Assembly: GCA_015655335.1 (NCBI GenBank)
Contig: JAATFF010000060.1
Location: 1 to 60,285 of the forward strand
From: Lysobacterales bacterium
GTDB lineage: Bacteria; Pseudomonadota; Gammaproteobacteria; Xanthomonadales; Rhodanobacteraceae
Reading direction: 5' to 3'
Length of the DNA stretch: 60,285 bases
A program made the translations under genes and the position numbers. This document shows, piece after piece, positions 34,901 to 44,500 of the stretch. How positions within the stretch are numbered: position 1 is the first letter of the stretch; each line of letters starts with the position of its first letter. Under the pieces are notes generated by a model that saw only the letters and a program-made list of their open reading frames with translations, was not told the origin of the DNA and made no database searches.

Positions 34901-35725
34901 ATGTTGAATTGGTTTGCAGATCCGCGGCAATACGTTGATGCCGTAAATAGCCTTGGCTCAACGGTGGGGGCGTACGAAGCCTCTATAGCCCAATGCGAAG
35001 AGGCTCAGGGGTGGTGCGCATGGTGCAACCGAGCGACGGTCTTTTACTTATCAAACGGGTCCGTACGCAGTTTGCGAGAAGGTATGCAGTGTGCCCATTG
35101 CAAGCTGACGAACCGACAACGCCTAATGGGGTTCACCATCGCCGATACTGTGGGTGGCGTTGAAGCACGAATTGCTTTGTTGGAGCAGACGACGCGGTTG
35201 TATCGCTCGATAAAACGCCGTTACCCCAATACGATAGGTTCGGAATTTCTCGGGCGCGATAAGCGGCGAGGAAGGGGTCATGTGTGGCGATCGAGCACCT
35301 TTCGCTTTCGTTACACTCGGCACGAGGACATCACGCAGTTGTCATATGCATCGAACTCACTCGATGTGATAGCGCATAGCGATGTGTTGGAACACGTTTA
35401 CGACTATCGCGCTGCGTTACGGGAATGTTGTCGTGTACTTATACCCGGTGGGGCGCTTATATTTACCGTGCCGTTCTTTCACGAAAACGCTTCTTCTTTA
35501 CTCCGCGGGAAGCCAAATCCGGACGGATCTCTTGCCCATTTTGCGCCGCCTGAATATCACGGCGATGGTATAGGTGGTGCAGGGATCTACACGTTTCACT
35601 CGTTTGGGTTGGACTTGTTCGACGAGATTCGTGCCGCAGGTTTTTCCGAGGTTGTTATCGGACTTTGCTACGTACCTACACAGGGCTTTGCCAGTACGTG
35701 CGGTGTCTTTCGTGCAATCAAGTAA
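34901..35725 (+). CDS. SAM-dependent methyltransferase with N-terminal zinc-ribbon-like CxxC pair, AT-rich
   Basis: A 274-residue protein. Residues about 35-70 contain two CxxC pairs (WCAWC and QCAHC), likely a zinc ribbon. They are followed by a Methyltransf_11-type core: AHSDVLEHVYDYRAALRECCRVLIPGGALIFTVPF is the post-II and motif III region, and LVGF-like ends follow. The first SAM-binding glycine loop is not obvious. Such zinc-ribbon methyltransferases occur in polysaccharide clusters. Sampled lines give about 45-48 % G+C, well below the neighbours near 60 %, with many ATA, AGA and TTA-like codons. ATG 34901 has GAGAAAG upstream; ATG 34883 is possible. It sits alone between terminators. 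Confidence 0.75.
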   Translation: MLNWFADPRQYVDAVNSLGSTVGAYEASIAQCEEAQGWCAWCNRATVFYLSNGSVRSLREGMQCAHCKLTNRQRLMGFTIADTVGGVEARIALLEQTTRLYRSIKRRYPNTIGSEFLGRDKRRGRGHVWRSSTFRFRYTRHEDITQLSYASNSLDVIAHSDVLEHVYDYRAALRECCRVLIPGGALIFTVPFFHENASSLLRGKPNPDGSLAHFAPPEYHGDGIGGAGIYTFHSFGLDLFDEIRAAGFSEVVIGLCYVPTQGFASTCGVFRAIK

Positions 35726-35739
35726 GTCATTTAATAAAA

Positions 35740-35764
35740 AAAACCCGCCAAACGGCGGGTTTTA
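35740..35764 (-). terminator. Rho-independent terminator of rpmB-rpmG (bidirectional)
   Basis: AAAACCCGCC at 35740-35749 pairs with GGCGGGTTTT at 35754-35763; the loop is AAAC. On the minus strand the stem is followed by a run of eight T, so it terminates the ribosomal protein operon. On the plus strand it also has four T and can serve the methyltransferase gene. Confidence 0.92.
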
Positions 35765-35813
35765 GTTGGATGCTTGATCCCGGCTTTCGCCGAAGTGACC
35801 GTCTAACAATAGG

Positions 35814-35981
35814 TCACTTGATCTTGCCTTCCTTGTAGATCACGTGCTTGCGAACGACCGGATCGTATTTCTTGAATTCAAATTTGTCCGGGGTGTTCTT
35901 CTTGTTCTTCTGCGTGGTGTAGAAGTGGCCGGTACCGGCCGACGAGATCAGGCGGATCTTGTCTTGCTTGCTGTTAGCCAT
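35814..35981 (-). CDS. rpmG: 50S ribosomal protein L33
   Basis: A 55-residue protein, [20 protein letters not shown] at the start and YKEGKIK at the end. It matches L33 of the zinc-free proteobacterial type: no CxxC pairs, with [22 protein letters not shown] as the core. The ribosome site AAGGAG precedes ATG 35981 by 7 nt. It follows rpmB by 10 bp and ends before the strong terminator at 35740-35764. Confidence 0.97.
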   Translation of the reverse strand: MANSKQDKIRLISSAGTGHFYTTQKNKKNTPDKFEFKKYDPVVRKHVIYKEGKIK

Positions 35982-35991
35982 GACTTACTCC

Positions 35992-36228
35992 TTAGACCTT
36001 TTCGCCGCGGGCACGCAGGTCGGCGATCACGGCCTCGATGCCTTTCTTGTCGATAGTGCGTAGCGCGTGGTTGGAGACGCGCAGTTTCACCCAGCGATTT
36101 TCGCTGGCGACCCAGAAGCGACGCTCATGCAGGTTGGGCAACCAGCGGCGACGGGTTTTGTTGTTGGCATGCGAGACGTTGTTGCCGGTCTGCACACCCT
36201 TTCCGGTGACTTGGCATACACGGGCCAT
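35992..36228 (-). CDS. rpmB: 50S ribosomal protein L28
   Basis: A 78-residue protein: [20 protein letters not shown], then [19 protein letters not shown] and [20 protein letters not shown]. This is standard proteobacterial L28. ATG 36228 follows GGAGGTC. A much longer frame runs upstream, but it is only antisense to secB. rpmB is the first gene of the rpmB-rpmG operon. Confidence 0.97.
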   Translation of the reverse strand: MARVCQVTGKGVQTGNNVSHANNKTRRRWLPNLHERRFWVASENRWVKLRVSNHALRTIDKKGIEAVIADLRARGEKV

Positions 36229-36552
36229 GATGACCTCCGTAATTCGTTTACCGCCCGTTAGCCAGGGCGACATCGGCCCAGCGGCGCCATGCGCCCCGCG
36301 ATGCTGGAGAGTGCTGCTTTCGCCCTGTGTCGTGAGGTCCGTATCGCGTAGCGGACATACCCAAATGGCCGGGTCGACGAAGGCGAGCCGTGCATTATCC
36401 CGTAAAAACAGGGCGGTGTGCAAATACGGCCACGTTTTTCCTTGCACGTGGGCCAGGGCGCCGTTGGGGCGCCATGGCAGCAGCCGGGGATGTATGGAAC
36501 AATCTCCTCCTTTGCGTCTCGTACGCTTGCTCATTCGAACCGAGGGATTCTC
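36229..36552. other. Divergent intergenic region between rpmB and secB
   Basis: No gene is visible in these 324 bases. It holds the probable rpmB promoter at 36394-36423 (minus strand), which would give an mRNA leader of about 160 nt. Near secB it has a GGCGCC-containing short palindrome (GGGCGCCGTTGGGGCGCC, around 36446-36463). No RNA family is recognised in the leader. Confidence 0.6.
36394..36423 (-). promoter_or_regulatory. Candidate sigma-70 promoter for rpmB-rpmG
   Basis: On the minus strand TTGCAC (36423-36418) and GATAAT (36399-36394) are separated by 18 bp. Each box differs from consensus (TTGACA, TATAAT) by one to two bases. The expected start point is near 36387, upstream of rpmB by about 160 nt. 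Confidence 0.55.
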
Positions 36553-37053
36553 ATGGCAGAAGTTATCGCCAACGGTCAGGCCAACGGCCCGGCCAGCCAG
36601 CCGCAGCTCATGCTGCAGAAGATCTACGTGAAGGACGTGTCCTTCGAGGCACCCAATGCGCCGCAGATCTTCCAGGAAGTCAGCGAGCTCAACGAGGCGC
36701 CGCAGGTCCAGCTCAACCTGACCCAGCGCGCGACCGGCCTGGGTAGCGACATGTACGAAGTGGTGCTGAGCCTGACCCTCACTTGCACCGTGAACGATCG
36801 CACCGCCTACCTGGCCGAAGTGCATCAGGCCGGCCTGTTTGGTATCGCCGGTTTCAGCGATATCGATCACGCCAGCATCATTGGCAGCTATTGCCCGAAC
36901 CTGTTGTTTCCCTACGCGCGTCATGTGATCTCGGCGTTGGTACAGGAAGGCGGCTTCCCGCCGTTCCTCCTGCAGCCGATCAATTTCGAAGCCCTGTACG
37001 CCGAGCAGCAGCGCCGCGTGGCGGGCGGCGAGGCTCCCACGCTCAACAGCTGA
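36553..37053 (+). CDS. secB: Protein-export chaperone SecB
   Basis: A 166-residue Sec[51 protein letters not shown] and the conserved [25 protein letters not shown] block. The tetrameric chaperone keeps exported proteins unfolded and hands them to SecA. ATG 36553 has a GAGGG site upstream; the longer in-frame start (36418) does not. It is followed by gpsA after 10 bp, the conserved secB-gpsA arrangement of gammaproteobacteria. Confidence 0.97.
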   Translation: MAEVIANGQANGPASQPQLMLQKIYVKDVSFEAPNAPQIFQEVSELNEAPQVQLNLTQRATGLGSDMYEVVLSLTLTCTVNDRTAYLAEVHQAGLFGIAGFSDIDHASIIGSYCPNLLFPYARHVISALVQEGGFPPFLLQPINFEALYAEQQRRVAGGEAPTLNS

Positions 37054-37063
37054 GCATAAAACC

Positions 37064-38089
37064 ATGACCGACCAGCCGATTCTGGCTGTTCTGGGTGCCG
37101 GCTCCTGGGGTACGGCACTGGCCGCGCTGGCCGCGCGCAATGGCGTTCCCACCCGTTTGTGGGGGCGCAATGCCGCTACGCTGGCTGATATGGCGGCCAC
37201 GCGCCGCAACCAGCGCTATTTGCCGGATCTCGAATTGCCCGGCGGGCTCGACTTCGAGCCCGATCTGGCGACGGCCCTGCATGGGGCCACGATCGTGCTG
37301 ATCGTGGTGCCGAGCCACGCCTTTGCCGAAATGCTCGACGAGATCGCGCCTTTGCTCGATCCCGCCGCCAATATCGCCTGGGCGACCAAGGGCTTTGAGC
37401 CCGGCACCGGCCGTTTCCTGCATGAGCTGGTCGCCGAAAAGCTTCCGGGTCGGGCCGCGGCGGTCATCACCGGCCCGTCGTTCGCGCGCGAAGTCGCTGC
37501 CGGCATGCCCAGCGCCGTGACCGTGCATTCGGAAAACGATGCGTTTGCCCACCAATTGGCCACGCTGCTGCACGCACCCAACTTCCGTGCCTACTCCGGC
37601 AAGGATGTGTTGGGCGCGGAGCTTGGCGGCGCGATGAAAAACGTGCTGGCGGTCGCCACGGGCGTGGCCGACGGCATGCAGCTGGGCCTGAACGCGCGCG
37701 CGGGCCTGATTACCCGCGGCATGAACGAAATGCTGCGTCTCGGGGTTGCGCTTGGCGCGAGACCGGAAACCTTGATGGGCCTCTCGGGCCTGGGCGACTT
37801 GGTGTTGACTTGCACTGGCGATCTCTCCCGCAACCGGCGCCTGGGCATGGCGTTGGGGCAGGGCGTTGGCATCGACGAAGCCGTGGCGCAGATCGGCCAG
37901 GTCGTCGAAAGCGTTGTCACTGTCGATGAAGTGGTACGCCTGGCGGACAAGCACGGCCTGGATCTGCCGATCAGCAAAGGCGTGCGCGCGGTGTTGCACG
38001 GCGAAGTCACGCCGGTCGAAGGACTGAAGGCCCTCATGGCCCGCGAGCAGAAGCCGGAATATCCGCAGGGCCTGTTCGAGGCGCACTGA
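37064..38089 (+). CDS. gpsA: NAD(P)H-dependent glycerol-3-phosphate dehydrogenase
   Basis: A 341-residue enzyme. Cofactor motif is [12 protein letters not shown], followed by the conserved [10 protein letters not shown] and [19 protein letters not shown]; the catalytic Lys is in [13 protein letters not shown] and substrate-binding Arg in [10 protein letters not shown]. It makes sn-glycerol-3-phosphate, the substrate of PlsB found elsewhere in this window. It shares a transcript with secB. Confidence 0.97.
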   Translation: MTDQPILAVLGAGSWGTALAALAARNGVPTRLWGRNAATLADMAATRRNQRYLPDLELPGGLDFEPDLATALHGATIVLIVVPSHAFAEMLDEIAPLLDPAANIAWATKGFEPGTGRFLHELVAEKLPGRAAAVITGPSFAREVAAGMPSAVTVHSENDAFAHQLATLLHAPNFRAYSGKDVLGAELGGAMKNVLAVATGVADGMQLGLNARAGLITRGMNEMLRLGVALGARPETLMGLSGLGDLVLTCTGDLSRNRRLGMALGQGVGIDEAVAQIGQVVESVVTVDEVVRLADKHGLDLPISKGVRAVLHGEVTPVEGLKALMAREQKPEYPQGLFEAH

Positions 38090-38185
38090 ATGCCCGTTCT
38101 TATCCGCATGTACGTATCCGCTTGCGGTACGGACCCGGATCGCTGCTAAGCTCAAGGTTTTGATCGCTCCAAGGATCGCATCCGC

Positions 38186-41100
38186 ATGCACCTACCGGAC
38201 GAGAAACAGCACGGCGATCCGCCATCCGCCTCCAAAAATGAGCGCGGTGAGGAAAGCTTGCCCGGCGTATGGCGCAAGATGCTGGCCAAGCCGGCCGCTG
38301 CTGCGGCACACGAGCACACCGTGCTCGGCTTCTTCTTCGAAGTCGTGCCCGAGGAGGGTGTGCCTTACGCGAGACTGGATGCGGCACCGGTCGTGCTGGC
38401 GGTGGTCGAACATGGCCGCTTCGCGCGTCCCGCACCGCTGGAAAGCAAACTGTTGGCGCACGCGGCGCTGCAATCGCACGAGCAGCGGCTCGCCACCGTC
38501 GTACTCGGCTTGCCGCAGACCCTGCGCAAGTCGCGCAGCTATGCGCGTCTGACCGGCCATGTCGGCAATACGCTGCTGGCGGAAATGCTCGACACCGCAC
38601 CGTGTTTCCTTGGCGGCCTGGCGGGTTTGCGCCTGTCCCGGGGTAAATCGCATCAGCTTAACTGGCACTGGCATCTGGAAAACGACGGCAGCCAGCGTTT
38701 GCTGCCCGCACTTCCCCACAGTCAGCGCCTGCTGCGCCTGGAAGGCTTGTGGTATCTGGATGCCGAACGCGCCGAACTGGGGCATCTGGAAGCGGACACC
38801 GAAGAAACGCATTGGCTCGATCTGCCGGCGCTCAAGCATGAATACAGCCGCAGCCTGCGGCGTACCTTGCCGACGAGCCGACTGGCGCATCGCATTCCAC
38901 CGCCACAGGTATTCGAGGAACTGCGCCGCGCGGAACTCGCGCCTAAGCCGGTGCTGATCCTGCACGCACTCACCCGTCATGCGCGATTGGGCGCCGGTAC
39001 GCCACCGTTAGCCTATGCCCGGCTCGCTTTCGACTATGCAGGCGAGCGCCTGCCTGGGCGCGGCGGCGAGCCGCTGGTGCGTCGCGTGCGCAACGGGCAG
39101 TTGGTGGAAATCGTCCGCCGGCGCGCCGAAGAGCTGTCCACCATGGAGCAGCTGGAACGCGCGGGCCTCACCTTGGGTGTGGATACGGAGGGTCTGCCTT
39201 GGGATCTCGCCGACACGCTACCGGAAGACACCTGGCTGTTTCCGGGTAAAGGCCACGCCGGCGCGCTGGAAGTGAACACGCCAGCGCGTTGGCTGGCGCT
39301 GAGGCCGAAACTCGAAGCGGAAGGCTTCCTGCTCGAATACGCGCCGAGTTTCCCGTTCGAAGTGCTGGAAGGCCCAGTGCGCTGGTACGGCAACGCTGTC
39401 GAAGATGCCGACGATCACGCGTTCGATCTGGAAATCGGTATCGAGGTCGAAGGCAAGCGCCGCAATCTATTGCCCGCCGTCGCACAGGCACTGGCGGAGC
39501 ATCAGCTCAACTTAAGTCCAGCGCCGAACGAACCGGAAGACGCGGTGTGGTACGCGCCCGTCGACGAACGCCGCCGCGTGCCAGTGCGACTGAAAGAATT
39601 GCGCGGCCTGCTCGCGCCGCTCGCCGAGTATTTGGAAAAGCCGAAGAAAAAACTGCACCTGCCTCGCGTACAGGCCGGTCGCTTGGAGGAAATCGTCGAG
39701 GCGCTGCCCAGCGGTGGCGAGTTGCAGGCGCCCGAACAACTGCGTGGCTTCACGGCGCGCCTGCGCGATGCTGCCGAGCGCGCGAGCGATGTAGTACCCG
39801 AAGGTTTAACCGTTGAATTGCGCCCCTACCAGCGCGAAGGTCTGCGCTGGTTGAACGCACTCGCCGAAGCAGGTGTTGGCGGCGTGCTTGCCGACGACAT
39901 GGGTCTGGGCAAGACGCTGCAATTGATTACCCATCTGCTGGCGTTGAAACAGCACGGTGCCTTGCAGCAGCCCGCATTGATCGTCGTGCCCACCAGTTTG
40001 ATCCCGAATTGGCTGGCCGAGATCGCCCGCTTCGCCCCGTCGCTGCGTGCACTTGCGTTGCACGGCCCGCAGCGCAGCGGCGATTTCTCGCAGATCGCTT
40101 CGCAAGACATCATTCTTACCAGTTACGCGTTGTTGCCGCGCGACGTCGTCACGCTACGCAAGCAGCCCTTTTCGCTGATTGCGCTGGATGAAGCGCAGCA
40201 GGTGAAAAATCCGCGCACGCAGGCGCGCCGCGCCGTGCTCACGCTACGCGCGCCGCGTTGCATCTGCCTGACGGGCACGCCGCTGGAAAATCACCTCGGT
40301 GAATTGTGGTCGCAGGTCGATCTTGCGGTGCCCGGTTTGCTTGGCGATGAAGGTGCGTTCCGGCGCCACTATCGCGTGCCGATCGAAAAGCAGCGCGATG
40401 AAGAATGTCAGGCGCGCCTAAATCGTCGTCTTGCGCCGTTCATTTTGCGGCGAACCAAGTCGCAGGTCGCCTCCGAACTGCCCGCCAAGACCGAGATCAC
40501 TCGGCGCGTGGTGCTCGATGGCCGCCAGCGCGAACTGTATGAAAGCTTGCGTCTGTCGTTGGCCGATGAGCTACGCGAAGTGATCGCTCAGCGTGGCATC
40601 GCGCACAGCGGCATCGTGGTGCTCGACGCGTTGCTTAAGTTGCGCCAGGTGTGCTGCGATCCGCGCCTGGTAAAACTGGAAGCCGCGCGCGGCGTGCGCG
40701 ATTCCGCCAAGTTCGAGCTGCTGATGGATATGCTGCCCGCGCTGCTCGCCGAAGGGCGCAAGGTGCTGCTGTTTTCGCAGTTCACCGAAATGCTCAAACT
40801 GATCGCCAGCGAGCTGGAACGCCATCGCATCCGCTACGTGATGCTGACCGGTGAAACGCGTGATCGCGCCGAGCCCGTGCAACGTTTTCAGGAAGGCGAG
40901 GTACCGTTGTTCTTGTTGTCGCTGAAAGCGGGCGGCGTCGGTTTGAACCTTACCGCTGCCGACACCGTGATCCACTACGACCCGTGGTGGAATCCCGCCG
41001 CCGAGGCGCAGGCCAGCGACCGCGCGCACCGTATTGGTCAGGACAAGCCCGTGTTCGTGTTCCGCCTGATCACCGTCGGCACCGTCGAGGAACGCATCGA

Positions 41101-41218
41101 AGAGCTGAAGGCACGCAAGGCAGAACTCGCCGAGGCCGTGCTGGAAGGCGGTGGTACGCGCGAAAAGCTCAGCTTCGATCAAACCGATCTGGATGCGCTA
41201 CTGGCGCCCTCTTCTTGA
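38186..41218 (+). CDS. SNF2/HepA-family DEAD/DEAH helicase
   Basis: A 1010-residue protein. The N-terminal 540 residues form an uncharacterised region. From about 545 there is a complete Snf2 motor: motif I LADDMGLGKT (about 567-576), Ia PTSLIPNWLAEI, motif II LDEAQ (about 667), III LTGTPLENHLGELWSQVD, IV-V VLLFSQFTEML and LSLKAGGVGLNLTAADTVIHYDPWWNPAAEAQASDRAHRIGQ, containing VI. The family remodels protein-DNA or RNA-polymerase complexes using ATP; bacterial members are often stress or defence linked. It is a single-gene unit here, 96 bp after gpsA; the ribosome site is AAGGA. Confidence 0.92.
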   Translation: MHLPDEKQHGDPPSASKNERGEESLPGVWRKMLAKPAAAAAHEHTVLGFFFEVVPEEGVPYARLDAAPVVLAVVEHGRFARPAPLESKLLAHAALQSHEQRLATVVLGLPQTLRKSRSYARLTGHVGNTLLAEMLDTAPCFLGGLAGLRLSRGKSHQLNWHWHLENDGSQRLLPALPHSQRLLRLEGLWYLDAERAELGHLEADTEETHWLDLPALKHEYSRSLRRTLPTSRLAHRIPPPQVFEELRRAELAPKPVLILHALTRHARLGAGTPPLAYARLAFDYAGERLPGRGGEPLVRRVRNGQLVEIVRRRAEELSTMEQLERAGLTLGVDTEGLPWDLADTLPEDTWLFPGKGHAGALEVNTPARWLALRPKLEAEGFLLEYAPSFPFEVLEGPVRWYGNAVEDADDHAFDLEIGIEVEGKRRNLLPAVAQALAEHQLNLSPAPNEPEDAVWYAPVDERRRVPVRLKELRGLLAPLAEYLEKPKKKLHLPRVQAGRLEEIVEALPSGGELQAPEQLRGFTARLRDAAERASDVVPEGLTVELRPYQREGLRWLNALAEAGVGGVLADDMGLGKTLQLITHLLALKQHGALQQPALIVVPTSLIPNWLAEIARFAPSLRALALHGPQRSGDFSQIASQDIILTSYALLPRDVVTLRKQPFSLIALDEAQQVKNPRTQARRAVLTLRAPRCICLTGTPLENHLGELWSQVDLAVPGLLGDEGAFRRHYRVPIEKQRDEECQARLNRRLAPFILRRTKSQVASELPAKTEITRRVVLDGRQRELYESLRLSLADELREVIAQRGIAHSGIVVLDALLKLRQVCCDPRLVKLEAARGVRDSAKFELLMDMLPALLAEGRKVLLFSQFTEMLKLIASELERHRIRYVMLTGETRDRAEPVQRFQEGEVPLFLLSLKAGGVGLNLTAADTVIHYDPWWNPAAEAQASDRAHRIGQDKPVFVFRLITVGTVEERIEELKARKAELAEAVLEGGGTREKLSFDQTDLDALLAPSS

Positions 41219-41513
41219 TGGCATGCGCTCCGCAGCACTGTGTTGCATGAGCGATGCCGTATCGCTCCACGCACAGTTTTTCAGAATTTAGGACCGGTCA
41301 GATAGGTACGGCCGAGCTCCTCTTCTAGCTTGTCGCGTGGACGTCGAAGCGACTAGCTCTACCGCACAGGTTCATGGGCGTGTCGCCTTGTTATCGGGCG
41401 ACATGCGCCTTTTCGTGCGCCGTCGTTCGGGACAGTCCTTGCAGTGACTTTTCGCGGATGCGTGTCATGAGCGTGTGTCCGTGTGCATCCCTTTACGGAC
41501 GGACCCTCCATTG
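41219..41513. other. Intergenic region upstream of the autotransporter
   Basis: No gene was found. TGTCGCC at 41381-41387 pairs perfectly with GGCGACA at 41397-41403, a 7-bp stem with a 9-nt loop and further partial pairing outside (GGGCG with TGCGCC). The position, about 110 bp before the autotransporter start, fits a leader hairpin. A second in-frame start (GTG 41475) and an out-of-frame ATG at 41467 lie at its end. Confidence 0.5.
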
Positions 41514-44500
41514 ATGAACTCTGCAAACACCTTCACCGGGATGACGCGCCGCATCCTGGTCAGCGCCATCTCAGCAACACTGCTCGCGCCTTGCGCATCC
41601 TACGCAACCAACGGACAACAAATAGCGGATGGCGTTGCGCTCCTGCTCGCACCAGACAATTACGTGACGAATGCACAGCCAACGCTATCCGTGCTCAATG
41701 CCGGCAGCATTACCGCGGACGGCGGTGTATCGGTGAATGCTTCCGGTAGTAGTGGTATTGCCGCGCAGGTCAATGGTCAACGCAGTTTGCTGGCGTTTAG
41801 CGGCGGAAGCATCAGTACCAGTGGTCAATACGGTTATGGGGTTTATGCGCTGGCCGGCGGACTGGCCACCATCGGGCGTGATGCGAACGGCGTGGGGACG
41901 AGCATCACCACGTCCGCAAACTCCGGTTACGGTTTATACGGCACCGATGCCGGCACGGCGATCAATGTCGTGGGCGCCACCATCAGCACGTCAGGCGCGG
42001 CTGGTTACGGAGCACGTATCAGTGGTGCCACGCTGTTGCTGACCAACAGCAGCATCAGTACAACCGGCAACACTTCCTATGGTGTCTATGCCGATGCGGC
42101 GGTTTTCGCGCCTGCTGCGCAGGGGCAGGTAGTACTCAACAATGTTTCGATATCGACGCAAGGTGCCAGCTCACATGCGGTGTACCTGGATGGATCGCGT
42201 GCAGGAGTAACGGCTGCCATTACCGGCGGTTCATTCGCGACATCGGGCAACCAGTCGGTCGGCATCTACTTGACCCAAGGTGCGCAAGCGACCGTAACGG
42301 GTGCGAGTGTGCAAACCTCGGGCGCATCTTCCTATGGCATCAGCATGAACCAGGACGGATCGCAGATTACGTTCGACCACGTATCTGTGACGACCGCTGG
42401 CAACAATGCCGACGCGGTGTGGGCACCTAGCAACACAAGTATTACTGCGAGCAATTTCGATATCCACACCACGGGCGGCACCGCGTTAGGTTTTGACAAT
42501 CGTGCGTCGACGATGACGTTGACTAACGGCAGCATTCTGACGGAGGGCGATAGCTCGCATGCGCTGTACGCATCGCAAGAGTCCAACAGCCCCGCCACCA
42601 TTGCGGGTGAAAATCTGAGTATCCGTACCGAAGGGACGGGTGCAGTCGGTGCATGGGCACGGTTGGGCGGTCAAATATCGCTGACCGACAGCAGCATCAC
42701 GACCACGGGCAATTCGGGCATTGGGGTGCGAACGACGATCGGAAGCACCATTTCGCTTGCCAACACCAGCATCGACACCAGTGGTGTCGGCGGCTATGGC
42801 GCATATGTTTATGGCAGCGTGGATGTGGCCAATGGCCGAGTTCACACATCCGGCCAGGGTGCGTGGGGTCTATTTATCCTCGATGGTGGCCAAGTCAATC
42901 TCGATAATGTCGAACTGCTTACCGATGGCGCCGGCGCGTATGGTGGTGCATTCGGCGATTCGATCGGCGGTGCGGGCGGTACATTGAATATGAATGGTGG
43001 TTCGTTCACCAGCACACAATCCGATGCGTTCAATGTTCAAGGCAATAGCGCTATCCACTTGAGCAATGGTGCACAAGTCATCGGTGGAGACGGCGTGCTT
43101 ATGGATGTCGCCGATTCTTTGGGTCAAGTCACATTGACCATGGACAACGACGTTGCCGCCCAAGGCGACATCGTGTTCGATCCGTATCTTCTCAGCGGCG
43201 GCACCACACCAGCTGCCAACACTACGGTGTCGTTGAGTAATGGCTCACGATGGACGGGCGCGACGCAGCATGCGGTGAGCTATCTATCGCTGGATAGCGG
43301 CAGCTTGTGGACCATGACGGGCGACTCCTCCGTGGGTCAGCTTGCGTTGAGCGATTCCACTATCCAGTTTGCGCCGCCGCAGAATGGCAACTACAAAACA
43401 CTTGCAGTGAACGGCGATCTATCAGGCACGGGTGGTGTGATCGGCATAAACACACTGCTCAACGAAGGCGGGGCGCTTGATAACCAGCAGACCGATCGTT
43501 TGCTCGTTCTCGGTAACGTCACTACCACAGGCGCAGTGCTATTGGACGTCACACCCCAAGGTAATGGGGCGTCGACGGGCACTCTTGAAGATGGCACGGT
43601 GAGCTCGAGCCAAGGTATTTCCTTGGTACAGGTCGCCGGCTCTTCGCGTGCCGACGCCTTTGCGCTGAAGAATGGCTACGTTGCCGTCGGTCCATGGAAA
43701 TACACGTTGTACGCGTTTGGGCCCGGTCAAACGGATCCTGCCCAGAATGCATTGGGTTCGGGCACGCTGAATTGGGATTACCGACTGGCGAGCGCCTATG
43801 TCGAGCCGCCCGATCCGGATAATCCGCCCCAGCCAGATAGGCGAGCGCCTGTTCGCCCTGCCTTGGTGCCGCAAATGCCTTCTTATATCACCGCGCCGAC
43901 AGCGTTGCTGAACTATGGCGACGCGATGATCGACACGCTGCATCAGCGCTTGGGCGAGATTCGCGATGCTGCGCCAAGCGACCCGCACGGCGGCGAGCTG
44001 TTCGTGCGTTACGTCGGTAGCCAGCAGCGGTACTCGTCAAATCTCGGTTTTGCCGATTACGGTTTTGGCTTCGATCAACAGATCAACGCGTTGCAGTTGG
44101 GCGGCAGCATCGTCTCCTGGACCACTGACAACTCCAGCTTGCGTGCGGGATGGGCTTTCGACAAAGGCACCACGCGCGTGACACCGAATGCGCCCGACGG
44201 CGCCAGTGTGAGCAGATACGACGCACATGGCGCATCGGCGTGGATGACTTGGCAGCAAGCGAATGGCTTCTATGTGGATGCCGTGCTGGGTGACGAGCAT
44301 TACCAGGGCGACGTGGATACGCAGGCACGCGGCAGTGCTGCCGCCAACCTCAGGGCGGCAAGCTGGACGGCCTCGGTGGAGATGGGCTATCCCTTTGCGC
44401 TTGGCAAGGGCTGGTCGCTGGAGCCACAGGCGCAGCTGAAGCGTCAATCGTTGACCTTCAACAGCTTCACCGACGCCGATGGGCTCTACACGCAGGTCGA

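Noticed and set aside
35992-37209. A 405-codon minus-strand frame ending in L28
   Set aside because: Only the last 78 codons are rpmB, which has its own GGAGGTC ribosome site. The rest is antisense to secB and the promoter region.
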